Source: Amphimedon queenslandica
Taxonomy: Eukaryota > Porifera > Demospongiae > Haplosclerida > Niphatidae
NCBI RefSeq assembly: GCF_000090795.2
Contig: NW_003546324.1
Location: 9,088-59,873 of the forward strand
Length of the DNA stretch: 50,786 bases
Direction of reading: 5' to 3'
Part shown: positions 32,120 through 43,636 of the stretch, in pieces
How positions within the stretch are numbered: the first letter of the stretch is position 1
How the letters are laid out: each line of letters opens with the position of its first letter
Notes under the pieces: generated by a model
Told to the model about the DNA's origin: nothing
Databases searched by the model: none
What the model saw: the letters and a program-made list of their open reading frames with translations, nothing else
Position numbers and translations under genes: made by a program

Positions 32120-33455
32120 ATCTATGAAAGTTAGTCCAAAACCAGCATCGACAATGCATTAGAAGCAGTCATCTCAACGGGCTGAAGTATTTGTAGAGCA
32201 GCTGATTTGTTTAATGAACCAAAGTTTACTCTTGGTGACAAGGTTAGTGGTCGAGTTGCAAATCATACACTTAGTGGACCAAGAAAGATTCTGAATAGCT
32301 TGATTGGCTGTGCTTCAATCGGCTATACTAAGTCTCTTTTGGAAGTAATAAGCATAGTAAGTCATTAATCCAGAGGAATTGATAAGCTCGTATCTAAAGG
32401 TTGGTGGCATGGTTTTTGTAAACGCCACCAAAATTTGACACATGGAGTGGCACCATGCTTATCTCAAACAACATACTTATCCTCTTATCCATCAACTCTT
32501 GAACAGTACTTTGATGTATTAGACAAAACTTTTACTGAATATGATCATATGCAGAAACCACACAATTTTCAATATGGATGAAACTAGAGTTCCATTTGAC
32601 CCTTGTCCACCTAGATGTGTATTTGAAAAAGGAGAGAGAGGGCCTACTGTTTTAACGTCAGGAACCAAGGGCCAATTTACAGTAGTAGGCTGTGTAAATG
32701 CCACTGGCTTTTGTTTGCCTCCAATGGTCATCATAGCTAGAAAAAAGTTGAACCCAACGATTACAAAAGGTAAATTACCAGGCACATCATATGGGCTAAC
32801 AGCAAAGGGATGGATGGATCAAAATATTTTTAATTTATGGTTCAGAGATCATTTTTTAAAACACATACCTTCCTTTTGACCAATAATCTTATTAATGGAT
32901 GGCCACAAGTCCCATTATAATCCTGATACAATACAATTTGCATCTAAAGAAAGAATGGTGTTGTTTACGCCGCCTTCAGACACTACTTATGTATCTCAGC
33001 CATTAGATCAAAGCTGCTTTGGGCCATTCAAACTAGCATGGAGGGAAGCTTGCTACAAGTTCACATGTGTAGTACATGGCAAGTGGTTACTAGGAATACC
33101 TTTTGTCAATTACTCAACAAAGCGTGGAGTATAGCCATGACTAGAAGTAACATTATAAGTGCTTTAAAGTCACTGGAATTTACCCTTTCGATCGTACTGC
33201 TCTTAGTCCACAATCAGCACCTGAGGTAGAATTCCAGTTACCATACATACCACTGTTGACTCCCAAAAACCGTTCTAGTAGAATATAATCTCCAGAGCTC
33301 TCAAAAGCAATTTTTTGATAATCACGACATTAGCAGTTCTCCTGAAGACCCAACAGCAATTCAGCGGCACAAAAGATCAAGTTTATCAGATGCAATAATG
33401 TATCCACAGCATTGGCATTTTATACCAGGGCATTGCCCTGGTAAAAAAATCTAAG
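32120..33455 (+). pseudogene. Pogo-like (DDE_1) transposase
   Basis: Fragments in order: an N-terminal helix-turn-helix-like region (VANHTLSGPRKILNSLIG, CASIGYTKSLLEV, GWWHGFCKRHQNL, about 32250-32440), LEQYFDVLDKTFTEYDH, then a one-base frameshift and the catalytic core: IFNMDETRVPFDPCPP (about 32559-32605), LLMDGHKSHYNPDTIQFA (about 32889-32942) and PSDTTYVSQPLDQSCFGPFK (about 32970-33030). All three acidic positions (MDET, MDGH, PLDQ) are present. A one-codon stop after PSF and another frame change near 33130 follow. Then come YPFDRTALSPQSAPEVEFQL and a tail ending HFIPGHCPGKKI, TAA near 33453. The probable C-terminus lies apart at 36290-36680. Confidence 0.8.
33423..33443. repeat. 21-nt perfect hairpin
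   Basis: TACCAGGGCA, T, TGCCCTGGTA: a 10-bp perfect stem with a single central base, followed by seven A residues. It lies at the end of the pogo-like frame. It could be chance or a transcript-level structure. Confidence 0.6.
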
Positions 33456-33504
33456 CTAATTAATTACTCAATGTAATGTGCACATTGAAAAGTCCAGCGT
33501 ACTA

Positions 33505-33755
33505 TCTTAAATCCTTAAATAGAAGCCGCATTCAAATAAACGCCTGGGTAGCAATACAATTTAAATATAAATACGCAACACTAGCCTAGGAGTAACTCAG
33601 TAGTCTAGTGGATAATGCCTGAAGTTTCAGAAGTCAAAAGCATGAGGTCACAGGTTCAAACCCCACTCTGGGCCTAATTTTTTTATATTTTTTCGAGGTC
33701 CAAATACCAATTTAGGATATAGACGCCCAGTCTTTTATTTAAGGAAGTACAGTAC
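33505..33755 (+). mobile_element. tRNA-related SINE-like element
   Basis: An A box (TAGTCTAGTGG, near 33608-33618) and a B box (GGTTCAAACCC, near 33653-33663) fit the internal RNA polymerase III promoter. The acceptor and T stems pair poorly, so this is tRNA-derived and not a tRNA gene. TAATTTTTTTATATTTTTTC follows at about 33674-33693, with T runs that could end Pol III transcription. The flanking phrases TCCTTAAATAGAAG and CTTTTATTTAAGGA, and CGCCTGGG and ACGCCCAG, are roughly inverted, so the SINE may sit inside or be part of a TIR element. Confidence 0.65.
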
Positions 33756-34040
33756 TTTCTTTAAGTGCTAAGCCCAGCCTCCAATAACCACGTTTGTATA
33801 GTAACCTGCTACAGCCTGTTTCATCACATAAAGTTTACTATGAAGCGCACATAGAGGGAATTTTAGCAATCAAAACCAAAAAAGTACCCTAATCCCAGTA
33901 TTGAAGACACCACAAATAATGACAATGATCAGCTCAATGAGCCTATCACGATCTTAAGAGGTACATGTACTGCTATTTTGAAAAAATCAGCTACAATGAT
34001 TTCAATTACTTTTTTTAAGCTGGCACCAATACTACTGTTG
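33756..34040. other. Spacer
   Basis: No gene recognised. An AGTACAGTACTTTCTTTAAG phrase marks the start. It may contain the hAT left end, which I could not identify. Confidence 0.35.
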
Positions 34041-35900
34041 CTATAACAAATAATGTTGGTCATGACGCTGATGACAATGACAATGACGATGAGGCTCATC
34101 TTCTCATATGTACAACTTCATCTACTAGTGTTGCTCCTATTCAAAAGTACGTCATCCTTTACTGACACACACGAGAGGTCCCTTGACCCCTCCCCCTGTT
34201 TTTCCTTCAGTTCTTTCTTCAGTTAGTCTGCCTTTCCCTTTGCTACCCCTATTCCATTATCAATCATTCTTTCTCGCTGCAGCTACTTCTTGCTTTGCTA
34301 ACCCTAATTCCATTTTCAATCCTGTCACTTCTCTTCTCTCACCTACTTCGTAGACTTCTACTAAGTAGCCTCAAAGTCAGCGTACAGTACCTGACTTAAG
34401 TCAAGAAAAATGTGAAAAGCCTAGACATCCAACAGCAATCAGGTACCCCTCTTCATCATTTGGAAAAAAAGGTGTGAGCTGTTCTTTTAAAGAAAGTTGG
34501 TTGTGCCAGATATCCGTGGTTGCAATTCTCCATAGCTTGGATTCTGCCTTTTGTTTTCCATGAAGATTTTTTCCTGTTTTTTCTGATAGTATTTTTGTTA
34601 CCAGTGGTCATAGAGATTGGAAACACACACTGGGTAAAAATGGACTGTTTGATTCCCACTCTCATTCAAAGCAGCACATTGAATCTATGTCAGCATGGAA
34701 AGATTCTGAAAAGCATATGGCCTCAGATCAATCCATAGGCTTGCAATTAGATAGAATTGGTGCTAAGGAGCTTGCTAAAAGTAAGAAATATGTTTCTTGC
34801 CTAATGGAAGCAATTCTGTATTGTGCTCAACAGGACATTGCTTTTCGTGGGCATGATGAGAGTGACGAATCACCAAATCAAAGTAATTTGAAAGCAACAA
34901 TGTTTCTCCTTTCTTGACATTTTCCAGTGGTTGCACAGCATTTATTTCATTGTAAAAGTAGTGCCGCGTGGCTCTCCACTGCTTTTCAAAATGTAATAAT
35001 TCGTTTTTAGCTTGTGAAGTTCAACGAATGATTAAAAAGGAGCATCATGAAGCGAAGTATTTCACAATTCTCGTTGATGAGACAAAAGATGTAAGCATGC
35101 GAGAGCAACTATCTATTGCTTTCAGGTATGTTCACAATGGAAAAACAATTGAAAGGTTTAGTGGGTAAAGTCTAGCTTCCAGCTTGAATGCAAAGTCCCT
35201 GACTGAATACATTAATTCAAAAATGTTGCAGTTAGATCTAGATCCTAAGAACCTCATGTCACAGTGTTATGATGGGGCATCAGTCATGAGCGGGTGTAAT
35301 GCTGGAGTTCAAACACTAATCAGAGAAAGGTACCCACAAGCCATTTATGTGCATTGCTATGCACACAGACTCAATTTGGTCTTGGTTGATGTAGCAAAGA
35401 AAGTGCATTCAGTATCAAATTTCTTCACTCTTCTACAGTCTGAATATGTTTTTCTATCATCATTTAAAACACATTAGATGTTTTTATCAAATCAAATCAC
35501 TCATGGTGGTAGAGAGATAAGACTTTAAAAATTGTCTGAAACCAGGTGGTCATGCTGATTTGAGTGTATATCATCAATTATGGCTTCATTTCTTGCAGTA
35601 CTTGATACCTTAGAGCAAGTAGTAAATGGAAATGACAGAGAGAGAGCCATTGAGGCAACTGCCATTCTTAACAGAATTAGATCACTCTCCTTTGTAGTCA
35701 GCCTTACGGTGTACAAAAGTGTTCAGCATGTCAGCACAGCTATCTCATATCCTTTAGTCCAGATCATTACACATTGGTAATGCTGCAACACTAGTACTAG
35801 CAACAATAGACACTTTTCAAGGTCTAAGGACTGATGACAAATGGAATCTTCTCTGGGAGGAGGCTATTGCTTTTAGTCAAAAGCATAATATATCCAATAA
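34041..35900 (+). pseudogene. hAT transposase with TTF-type zinc finger, decayed
   Basis: An acidic exon (NVGHDADDNDNDDEAHLL, ending at a GTACGT donor near 34148) may be the N-terminus. From 34395: VPDLSQEKCEKP, YPSSSFGKKG and a TTF-type zinc finger read over frame changes (SIAWILPFVF region with SAFCFP, then RDWKHTLGKNGLFDSHSHSK). The RNase-H-like core follows with FTILVDETKDVSMREQLSIA (35062-35120), CYDGASVMSGCNAGVQ and HCYAHRLNLVLVD (about 35353-35390), and an all-helical part (MASFLAVLDTLEQVVNGNDR, 35580-35640). At least five stops or frameshifts. hAT transposases cut and paste with 8-bp duplications. No terminal repeats found. Confidence 0.8.
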
Positions 35901-36289
35901 CTCAGTAAATAGAAGACAGACATGATTGCCATTTAGAGTCAGTCATTGCATTGTAACAGGTGATACAGTATGCCAGATGATTTACAGTTCTTAAAATTCT
36001 TTCTTCACAAAAGTGGAGCAAAATAGTTGAATTAGTCCCTAAATTTGCTAAAAAGCATAAAAATTTAAGAAAAAGACTGTTGTAGTTAATGATGTACATG
36101 TAGTTAATGATGTACATGTACATTGTATTTCTTACTTTTCTTTCCATCTCACAGTCTCACGTTCACTCACTCATCCTTAAAGACTAGTTAGTTAACTATT
36201 ATAAGTTACTCAACTATTATGAAAGTTAATAAACTATTAATAATAACTTGTGCCCTGGTAGTGTCACCGGAATAGAAACGCCTATGAAC

Positions 36290-36685
36290 CACAGCCTATA
36301 ACAATACCAAAAACTGCACCTAAGTCATTATCTGCTAGAGTCCTGACTAGTGATGATAATATTAAAGCTATTTAGTCAAAGAAATTAGCAAAGGAAAAAG
36401 CTGCACAGAACAAAGAGTTACAGAAGGCTGCATGAGCTGAAAAAAGCATTAAAGGCAAAAAAAGAAGACACAGTGTTGTGCCTCGAGAGAAATCTCATGA
36501 TGGTATATAATTAAATTAATTTTTTTATTTTAACATTGTTTTACTTGCAGAATATTTGAGCCAAAGTTTGTTTGAAGAGGAGTTTTTAGTGGAGGAAATA
36601 TAGATCTTTATGAAGCGCTATGAGAATGGGCATGATTTAAAGCTTGATATAATAAATGGAAGGAACAGTATGAAGCAGGTATTGT
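36290..36685 (+). pseudogene. Probable C-terminus of the pogo-like gene, two exons
   Basis: Reads KTAPKSLSARVLTSDDNIKA, a stop, SKKLAKEKAAQNKELQKAA, a stop, AEKSIKGKKRRHSVVPRE, then a donor near 36503 (GTATAT), a 48-bp intron and a TTGCAG acceptor near 36551, then EYLSQSLFEEEFLVEE, a stop and MKRYENGHDLKLDI. Basic, coiled-coil-like, with an acidic end. This resembles the tail of pogo/jerky-type transposases, which fits the incomplete gene at 32120-33455 on the same strand, with the SINE and hAT relic lying between. It could instead be a separate copy. Confidence 0.5.
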
Positions 36686-36740
36686 TTTCATTAACAGTAT
36701 TTAATTCAAATGCACTGGTTTAAAAAAATTTAAAAAAAAC

Positions 36741-36940
36741 AAGGTTAAGTTGGATTCCGAACAACCAACGAAAATATGAAATGAAAATCCTATTCGTGAC
36801 GCAAATTCTACTCTACATTATACTTTTAATGTTATTATGTAAGAAATGCAGATCACCTTGCAATGTAGAGTAGAATTTGCGTAACGAGTAGGATTTTCAT
36901 TTCGTAATTTTGTTGGTCGTTCGGAATCCTACTTAACCTT
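36741..36940. mobile_element. 200-bp MITE with ~80-bp inverted repeats
   Basis: AAGGTTAAGTTGGATTCCGA at the left is mirrored by TCGGAATCCTACTTAACCTT at the right. The arms extend about 80 bp each (AACAACCAACGAAAAT, TGAAATGAAAATCCTA, GCAAATTCTACTCTACATT and their complements) with a loop of about 40 bp. Flanking A- and T-rich runs are themselves complementary. It lies in what may be an intron after 36685. The target duplication is not resolved. Confidence 0.9.
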
Positions 36941-37017
36941 ATTTTTTTCTTAATTTTTTATGTTCTTGTTTGTATTGATTTTTTTACAATATTTATAATA
37001 TTTCTTTAGTTGCCATT

Positions 37018-37520
37018 GTGATGCTTGTTGATTTTACACAAACAATAATTTTCTTTATTATTATTATCATTGTTATGACTTTACATCGATATGAGAGACA
37101 AGAGACAGCATTGAAAAGACATGCTGAAGAAATATCAACTATCCTGACGACAAGTGAAATTAATACTAGTCTTGACACAAGTCCTTGTTCAAGAAGCTGA
37201 GCTGAGAGTGTCCATCTTCCCTGCAATGTAGCAGCTATTCCTGTTCTTCCAGGCTGTTGTCATTCATATTATCATTGCATATCAATCCAGCTAAGATGGC
37301 TCTATCCAGCAGTCACTGTATCAATTTTTCTTTACTTCAAGAATGATCTGATGGGACATGGACCTGCGCATAGACTGTTGGAGCAGATTGGTGTAAGAAT
37401 TATCCTTGTAGCATCAACTGATACCGAGATACACACCGACAACTGGATTGACAGGACTTGATGATGATGATTGTGATGATGAAGATGATGATGAAGATGA
37501 AAAAAGGTCCCTGAACAAAA
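37018..37520 (+). other. Exon-like pieces; GAT/GAA acidic tract
   Basis: A charged piece (RYERQETALKRHAEEISTIL, about 37090-37150) ends at TGA near 37200. Further open sequence follows in the same strand (HGPAHRLLEQIGVRIILVAS, about 37360-37420), then a GATGATGAT tract (37457-37500) that reads as an Asp/Glu run. These could be 5' exons of the mini-exon gene downstream or the end of the pogo-like gene. No domain seen. Confidence 0.3.
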
Positions 37521-37704
37521 CGGCCAGTTTGCAGATTTTTGAATTTCCTTTTAGATAGGGCCTAGAGCCACACTAGTGGTACCAATGAAGTCCTCTGGTC
37601 AAGATAAGGTCCTCTATAAAGTCTGGTAAGCATAGGAGCTCATTTTCCCGGTATAGCAAGGCTGCAAAAGTCGTGGCAGCCATTTTGTTTGGGGGTGAAT
37701 CCTA

Positions 37705-37730
37705 ATTAGTAACGCTACCGCGTTACTAAT
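37705..37730. repeat. 11-bp perfect hairpin
   Basis: ATTAGTAACGC, loop TACC, GCGTTACTAAT. It lies about 14 bp upstream of the first exon piece I assign to the mini-exon gene. It could be a regulatory fold or a MITE core. Confidence 0.6.
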
Positions 37731-40418
37731 AGATCAACAAGGTCATGAAGAAACTGAAGGTTTCATAATCTTAAATTGTGCTATGACAATAATTTTTACA
37801 GGTGACATTGAAGATATTTTAGATAATCATGTACCAACGCTTGATCCTTTTATTGACATTTCAGATAATGGTACATATGCATGTTCAAATCAATTAATTA
37901 TTATTTTAACATTATCATTCAGTTTAGCTATTGATGCTTTCCTTGCTACTTCTGCTACAAAAAGTAAACATGTACCTGCTAATAATGATTCAAGTGTAAA
38001 GAGTGCTCTTCTGTTATTGGTAGGATCATTGTTTAATTTGTTTATCAATTTCTCTTATTTATTGTTATAAAGGCGTTACTGGCACTAGAGCTACAAGAGG
38101 TAAAGAATCTATATCTGAGGGTTTAAGTTTAAAGACTGCTTATGGTATTTGTTTATATATTGTTCTTTTATTATAATTATTTCATTTCAAGGTGTTACTT
38201 GTGCAAACAGAGTTACAAAGAGTAAAAGTAAAAGTGTATCTCTGTCTCAGGATTCAAATAAAAAAGCTGCTTCTTCTGTTAATGGTATAATAGATAAATG
38301 TTGTTAACATAATTAATTTTTTTAAAGGTACTGGTACAACTAAAATTATAATTAGGGGTAAAACTAAAGGAATATCTGTATCTCAGGATTTAAGTGTAAA
38401 ACTGCTACTACTGTTAATGGTATACCTGCATAGTGTATGTTTGTCAATTAGGATCTATGTTTACTGGTGCAGTTAGAGTAGTCTCACCCCGCCCCTTTGC
38501 TTACCTGCGGAAGGGTCTGGAGACACTGCTATCTAAAATGTGTTCAAAGAAAATTAGGGGCGTGCCCAAAAAATGAATGGATTGGTTGTATCCCGCATAA
38601 CAGTCACGTGACTAAGCACTGTCCATTGCACAACGTGTTTTGATCGCGAGCTGATGATGCAGTGTTGCCACTGTGGAACTTCTCTTCTCCTGAGAACAGA
38701 GCTTTATTGAAGGCAAAAGAAGGAGAATTGGAGTGTATTGTCGATGTTCTCAAGGAGAAGTACGTCATAGAAAACGAAGGAGTCAAAATGTGTTTGAAAA
38801 CTGGTGCTATATGTAGAAGAAAGTGCCAAGCAAATTTGAACAGATTAGTGAAGCTTAAAAAAGAAATTAGAAACTTGGAACTTCAAGTGAACGATGATGT
38901 TGGAAGATTTGTAACAAGCAGTGGTCTAGTGCTAAATGAAATTTTATTGAACAGTGAAAATGACACTACCTCTCCTCTAGCTGCATGCTCAACAAAGACT
39001 GGAGCCTCAGGCTCGGACACCAAAGAGGTGGACAAAAAATGATTTATCAATTGGTGTAAAGTACAATATAATATACCTTGCCTCTAGTATTAATACATAA
39101 TTCATGTGTAGGCTGTCCATTTCACAACGGAAAATGTCGTATATCACATCTACCATCATTGTTAACAAAACTGGGGTCATCTCTTGAGAGGAAAAAGAGG
39201 AAGTCTATTGTCCATCAGGTGTTTAAGAATAAGACAATGAAAGCATTTCCAATGAAGAAAGTTGGTACTATGCTACTTAAGGAAGTGAAAGTGATATGTA
39301 AAGCAGATTCTTGTGTCTGTAACAAGGATATCTCTGCTCTTGAGGATTTTCAGTGGTCAAATATTGTTACAGAGTTAAAGGGTCAAGCTCCATCTCTTCA
39401 TGTACTATTTGACAGTGCTATTGGGAAATTGGGACTTGAGAAAGATGTTGCTATGGTTATGAGTTCTGCAATTATAGTAAAGAGTAATTGTGAACGGCTA
39501 ATATTGTACAAAGGTTAATATCTCTGTTGTTGTATACCAGTTACACTCCAAAGCAGGTTTGTGCATATGTTGTAAATATTTTTATTGTACGTTTTAGTAT
39601 GCATGTAGCTTTGTGTACGTCTGTCTAAGATTGGTTTTGTACTTCCCACAAAACCACAATACGTATGATTGATACCATTAGCTTGGATTATGACTGTCCG
39701 ATGAAAACCTGGAGTGACATAACAAGGCAATTGTGGAATGAATGATGACCATTTTTTATCTTGACCTATTTTATATACCTACTGCTTTGTAATAGGGTCA
39801 TTGAAGCATCTATCACTGATGACACTGATAGGGATATTGATTTGGGAATGGCTGATTGTGAGGAAACTGTTCCACCAACTGCTTTAGTGTCACTACATGC
39901 AGATCAGTCTCAAGAACCAGAATCTTCTATTGACTTGTCACATGATGATGTTGCTTCATCACTAGCAATATCACCTCCAGCTCATTCCAACTTAACATCA
40001 CTCTCACAATCAGAGTCACGGTCACATAGCAGTTGGGAAGGCATATTTCAGAGGCAAAGCCATCTTCCACATCTTTCAGCCTACAAAATTGTTGGTGACA
40101 ATCTAGATAAGTATGTGAAGCCTCTACACGAAACAACTGATAGACATTCGTCTTCCCTGCACTATTTCCACTCGTTTGCCGTCAAAGACAGATGTGACAT
40201 GTCTAACTTAGCCAACAATCCATCACGTCCAGATCTTGCTAGCTTTGCCATTGACGAAATACTGCCAGTTAGTGCTGACTATACGAGTCTAGTTCAAAAC
40301 TATACCATTATGGCAGCCAGTGTAATACAGAAACACATACCTTTTTTAAACGTAATGTCAGAAGAGTTGTGCGCCACATACGTTATAGATAAACTACAGA
40401 TGTTGAGGGTTACTACGA

Positions 40419-40466
40419 GGATGTTAGTTGATTTAGAAACCGAGGCTTCTAAATCAACTAACATCC
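40419..40466. repeat. Perfect 20-bp hairpin in the DUF6589 gene
   Basis: GGATGTTAGTTGATTTAGAA (40419-40438), an 8-base loop, then its exact complement (40447-40466). It lies in the open frame just before the stop at 40481 and contributes the odd residues MLVDLETEASKSTNI. A perfect stem of this length is unlikely by chance and implies a recent origin or selection. Confidence 0.9.
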
Positions 40467-40507
40467 AAGAGTATATCCAGTGACACAAAACAGCTGTAGT
40501 TTGTCTG

Positions 40508-40658
40508 GTTTGTACTACACTGTGTAGGTGTATGAAAGGCACTGTCATCTAATTACCAGAATTGGCAGTTAGATGATGGCTTCTAACTACCCTGCTGTAG
40601 TCTACACTATATAAACTCGTGGCGGTGCCTTTGATACACCCACACACTGTAGTACAAC
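40508..40658. mobile_element. Small inverted-repeat element
   Basis: Arms of about 38 bp: GTTTGTACTACACTGTGTAG then GTGTATGAAAGGCACTG at the left, and CGGTGCCTTTGATACACC then CACACACTGTAGTACAAC at the right, about 85 percent complementary. Total about 151 bp. It sits where the DUF6589 frame is broken, so it is a likely later insertion or an intron-borne MITE. Confidence 0.75.
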
Positions 40659-41978
40659 ATATTGTTATTCCAGTGAGATGTCACAGAAATTAGAAGTAGT
40701 AAGTGATCATGCTATTATGCAATAAAGTATTACTTCAACTTACGATTAGGTTCCTTTAGGGGTCTTATCTAAAAGTGAAACATCGCACAAAGATATGTTA
40801 GCTATTATGTCCCACTTCCAACAATACGTACCAACAAATTCTACTGAAGATGAGGTTGATAATCAATTGACGATGAAAGTTTTAAAGTATTTGATGGCAA
40901 GTTTCACTACATCATGTTTGGTGGTGATCAGCTGACTGTGGAAAGGGCATTTGGGGCTCAGAAAGAGAGAAACAATGAAAACAGAGGAGTAGAAAGATTA
41001 GAAGGGTTGGCACCAGTTGTGGAAGACTGGCATACTAAGGTTGCATTTTTAAAGGTAAAGACAAATAATAACAGAATTACTATAATATTATTTTAGGCCA
41101 TTATGGAAAATTCTGTACAAAGCTACCTCAGGGACAGATAGCTGTACATTATATCATCTGAGGAACTTATTGATGAGGCAAGGTTTAACCAAGAAAATAC
41201 AGAGTGATCCTACTGCATGTGAAGAATTTTTTGTCCTGGTGATAGAGGCACATACACTTGATGTGGCAATAACTTCTTTTAAGCTTTATTTTCTGGATGA
41301 TACTCCCAAGTGTTTCACAGGAGGACTTTCTAGATAAATCTACATCAGAACGGAAAGATATATTTATGTAAGCTGTAAAAGAAGTTATATCCAGCAACAC
41401 TTATGAATATGTTTTGGGAAGACAAAAGAAATGATGGCAAACAAGTACTGGTTTATGCAAAGGAGCTGCTTTCATTAGGGATGCTATATTTTGCAGTTAT
41501 TGATGCAATTTGAGGAAATGGCACACGATGCTGGTAATACCGAATGCTTGTCTTCAAAGCAACTAATAAAACCAAGTATGCAATACAAGCAGCTACATTT
41601 ATTTTTTAGTACCACTATCAATTTACGGACAGAATGAAAGAACAATTTATCTGGAGTCAAATAATTAATACATCAGGACATGTGGGAAGAAACATTGCTA
41701 CGGATCTCCATATGGAGCATCTTAATCGTGACCTTAAATCAGCAATTGGACATCTGTCATTTAATGTGTATGAAGTGACAATAGATAGAATTGGAAAGTT
41801 ATTACGCAAACTAGGAATGATCAAAGAAAACTTTGACTCTTGCAGTGAAGTAATTCTGGATTCAGGTTACCATTCAACTCCACCTCTTTCAAAAGATTTA
41901 AAGAAAGTGCTGGATGGGTTAAGAAAGAAATGTTTCTACAAAAGAATACTTCACAGAAATCATTCACAATCTCTATAA

Positions 41979-42180
41979 ATGAAAGGGAATGTAGTTGATA
42001 TAATTCAGAAAAATAATCTCAGTTTGTGGCTGAAGGCCTACTACCCCGAAAGTTACTATGTACAATATCGGTATTGATTCTAAATACTATAATAAAGTTA
42101 TTTGCTTTCTTCCCCTCCCTTCTCTTCTGTATTGTTATAAATTATTACTTCAAAAATTTTAAAATAATTAAAAATTAATT
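41979..42180. terminator. Convergent 3' ends (inferred)
   Basis: The short interval between the stop of the DUF6589 gene (41978) and the 3' end of the minus-strand helicase gene. It contains AATAAA-like ACTATAATAAAG at 42087 and AT-rich sequence. Both transcripts should end here. The poly(A) call is only pattern-based. Confidence 0.3.
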
Positions 42181-42183
42181 TAT

Positions 42184-43636
42184 CTAACATTTGCAATCAT
42201 AACAATTGTCACAATTGACATCAATCACAAGTACAAACAGAAAAGCACACAACACAGCACAAACACCCCATTGGTGTTTTCTCTGACATAGTATCAAAAT
42301 CACCAAAAAGCACCCGTCTTCGACAAACAGTAATATATCTGAGGTATGATGACATGCTTTCTTCCTTCTATACTGAAAAGAAATATCCCGCTTGGAGTAG
42401 TAGAGTGTCACATTAGCCTTCTTGCCATCATGCCCAGTTCTACCAGTCTCCTGGATATAGCCTTTTAAATCAGTGGGAGGACCCCAATGAATAACTCTTC
42501 TTATGCTTGGACAATCAATACCCATCCCAAAAGCTACTGTCGCAATAACAATTCGCAAGTGGCCATTGGGATATGTGTATAACTTCAGTATAGATTGCTT
42601 CAAACAAGGTATGTATTGCATGCCTTGAACGTGTCAATCAACTTAAAACAATCATAGTCAGGCATGCCAATTGCATAAGTAAACTCTTTTTCCATGGTAC
42701 CTTTAAAATAGAGATACAAGTCACTGCAGTCTTGCATTGTTCAACAAAATATAATTGTTCTATCTGTTTTCTTTCTCTACGCAACTCCTGAACCAACCAT
42801 TCAAACGTTTACTCTAAGTCCCCATCTTTCTCAATGACTGAATATACAATGTTTGGTTTGTCAGGTGGCTTCAGAATGACCACTGGCTTATGCATTCCAA
42901 GGCTACAGATAATCTCTAGTCTCTTGTTGACTTTGATGCTGTTCCTGTCAGTGCCATTATATGTAAATCAGCTGGTAAGAACCCTCTCATGTCTCCCAAT
43001 TTGCCAAACTCTTTACCCCTATAAGACAGATAGATAAAATTTATGTTTTAATCATAACTAGTGTCACCCCCCTGTACTTACGAAATGAAATTGTAACTTA
43101 CCAATTTGTCACGCAGTGTGCCTCATCAACAACAAAGAAACTATCCTCTCAGTCAATGATGGACTATGCCAAAGGTCTTTCAACTCCTTATCAAGAAGAG
43201 TCAGTGGGTTGGTAAAAATAATCTGATGGTTCCCTTCAATGACTACCTTTTGTGATTCACTGTCATCAGCCTTGTTACCGTAGACAACAGTGACAATAAC
43301 TACTTTACTTCTTAATATTTCCATTTGATCAAACATCAGCACTACTAATGGGCTGAGAACTTTTGCCAGAGAGTTGACAACTTTGTTTCTGATAATATCA
43401 ATCAAACTAGGAAGACAGAAATAGCGATGTGACTTTCCAAAGCCAGTTGGCAGACAAACAAACACATCATTTCCTTCCATAAATGAAACAATTGCCTTTT
43501 ATTGTTCCTTCTTCAAAAATTAATGGCCTAACTTCCTAATGCATTTAAAAAGAGCCATATACATCATTGTTTTAGCTTCATCTCCCCTAGTCCTCTTCTT
43601 CCTTCTCGTCTTTCTTTTTTTCTCCACAACAGCCAT
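42184..43636 (-). pseudogene. RecQ-like SF2 helicase, transposon-borne
   Basis: ATG at 43636-43634 begins a very basic N-terminus (MAVVEKKRKTRRKKRTRG). A Q-motif-like part (FLKKEQ, stop, KAIVSFMEGNDVFV) and Walker A CLPTGFGKS (about 43455-43430) follow. Next are the DEAH box region DSFFVVDEAHCVTNW (about 43150-43106), a splice donor GTAAGT and an intron of about 80 bp to TTATAG near 43022. Then come [52 protein letters not shown] and the motif VI region [11 protein letters not shown] (about 42455-42423), ending in a Cys-rich tail (CDNCYDCKC) and stop. Helicase motifs I, II, III, V and VI can be recognised. Stops at 43522-43520 and 43501-43499 and frame changes near 42640-42720 inactivate this copy. 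It would unwind DNA during transposition, if the model is right. Confidence 0.85.

Larger units (their letters stand above)
38650..41978 (+). pseudogene. DUF6589-type protein, likely transposase
   Basis: Pieces in order: ENRALLKAKEGELECIVDVL (38694-38753) with a basic helix RLVKLKKEIRNLELQV; CVGCPFHNGKCRISHLPSLL (39108-39167) after a TGTGTAG acceptor; KKVGTMLLKEVKVICKADSC; a long exon 39798-40482 with HYFHSFAVKDRCDMSNLANN and DKLQMLRVTTRM; then HKDMLAIMSHFQQYVPTN, YIMFGGDQLTVERAFGAQKE (40910-40970), RLEGLAPVVEDWHTKVAFLK, and the end IWSQIINTSGHVGRNIATDL, HMEHLNRDLKSAIGHL (41649-41757), stop TAA 41976-41978. GGDQLTV..GAQ and DLHMEHLNR are hallmarks of DUF6589. Frame changes and stops occur around 40480-40910 and 41090-41620, where a hairpin and an inverted repeat are also inserted. 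Confidence 0.75.

Noticed and set aside
33590..33680. Functional tRNA gene
   Set aside because: A and B boxes are good, but the acceptor and T stems do not pair and no convincing anticodon stem forms; called a SINE instead.
37018..37200. Membrane protein (run of Ile/Phe)
   Set aside because: The Ile run is ATT/ATC low-complexity, probably intron sequence read through; only the charged part after it looks coding.
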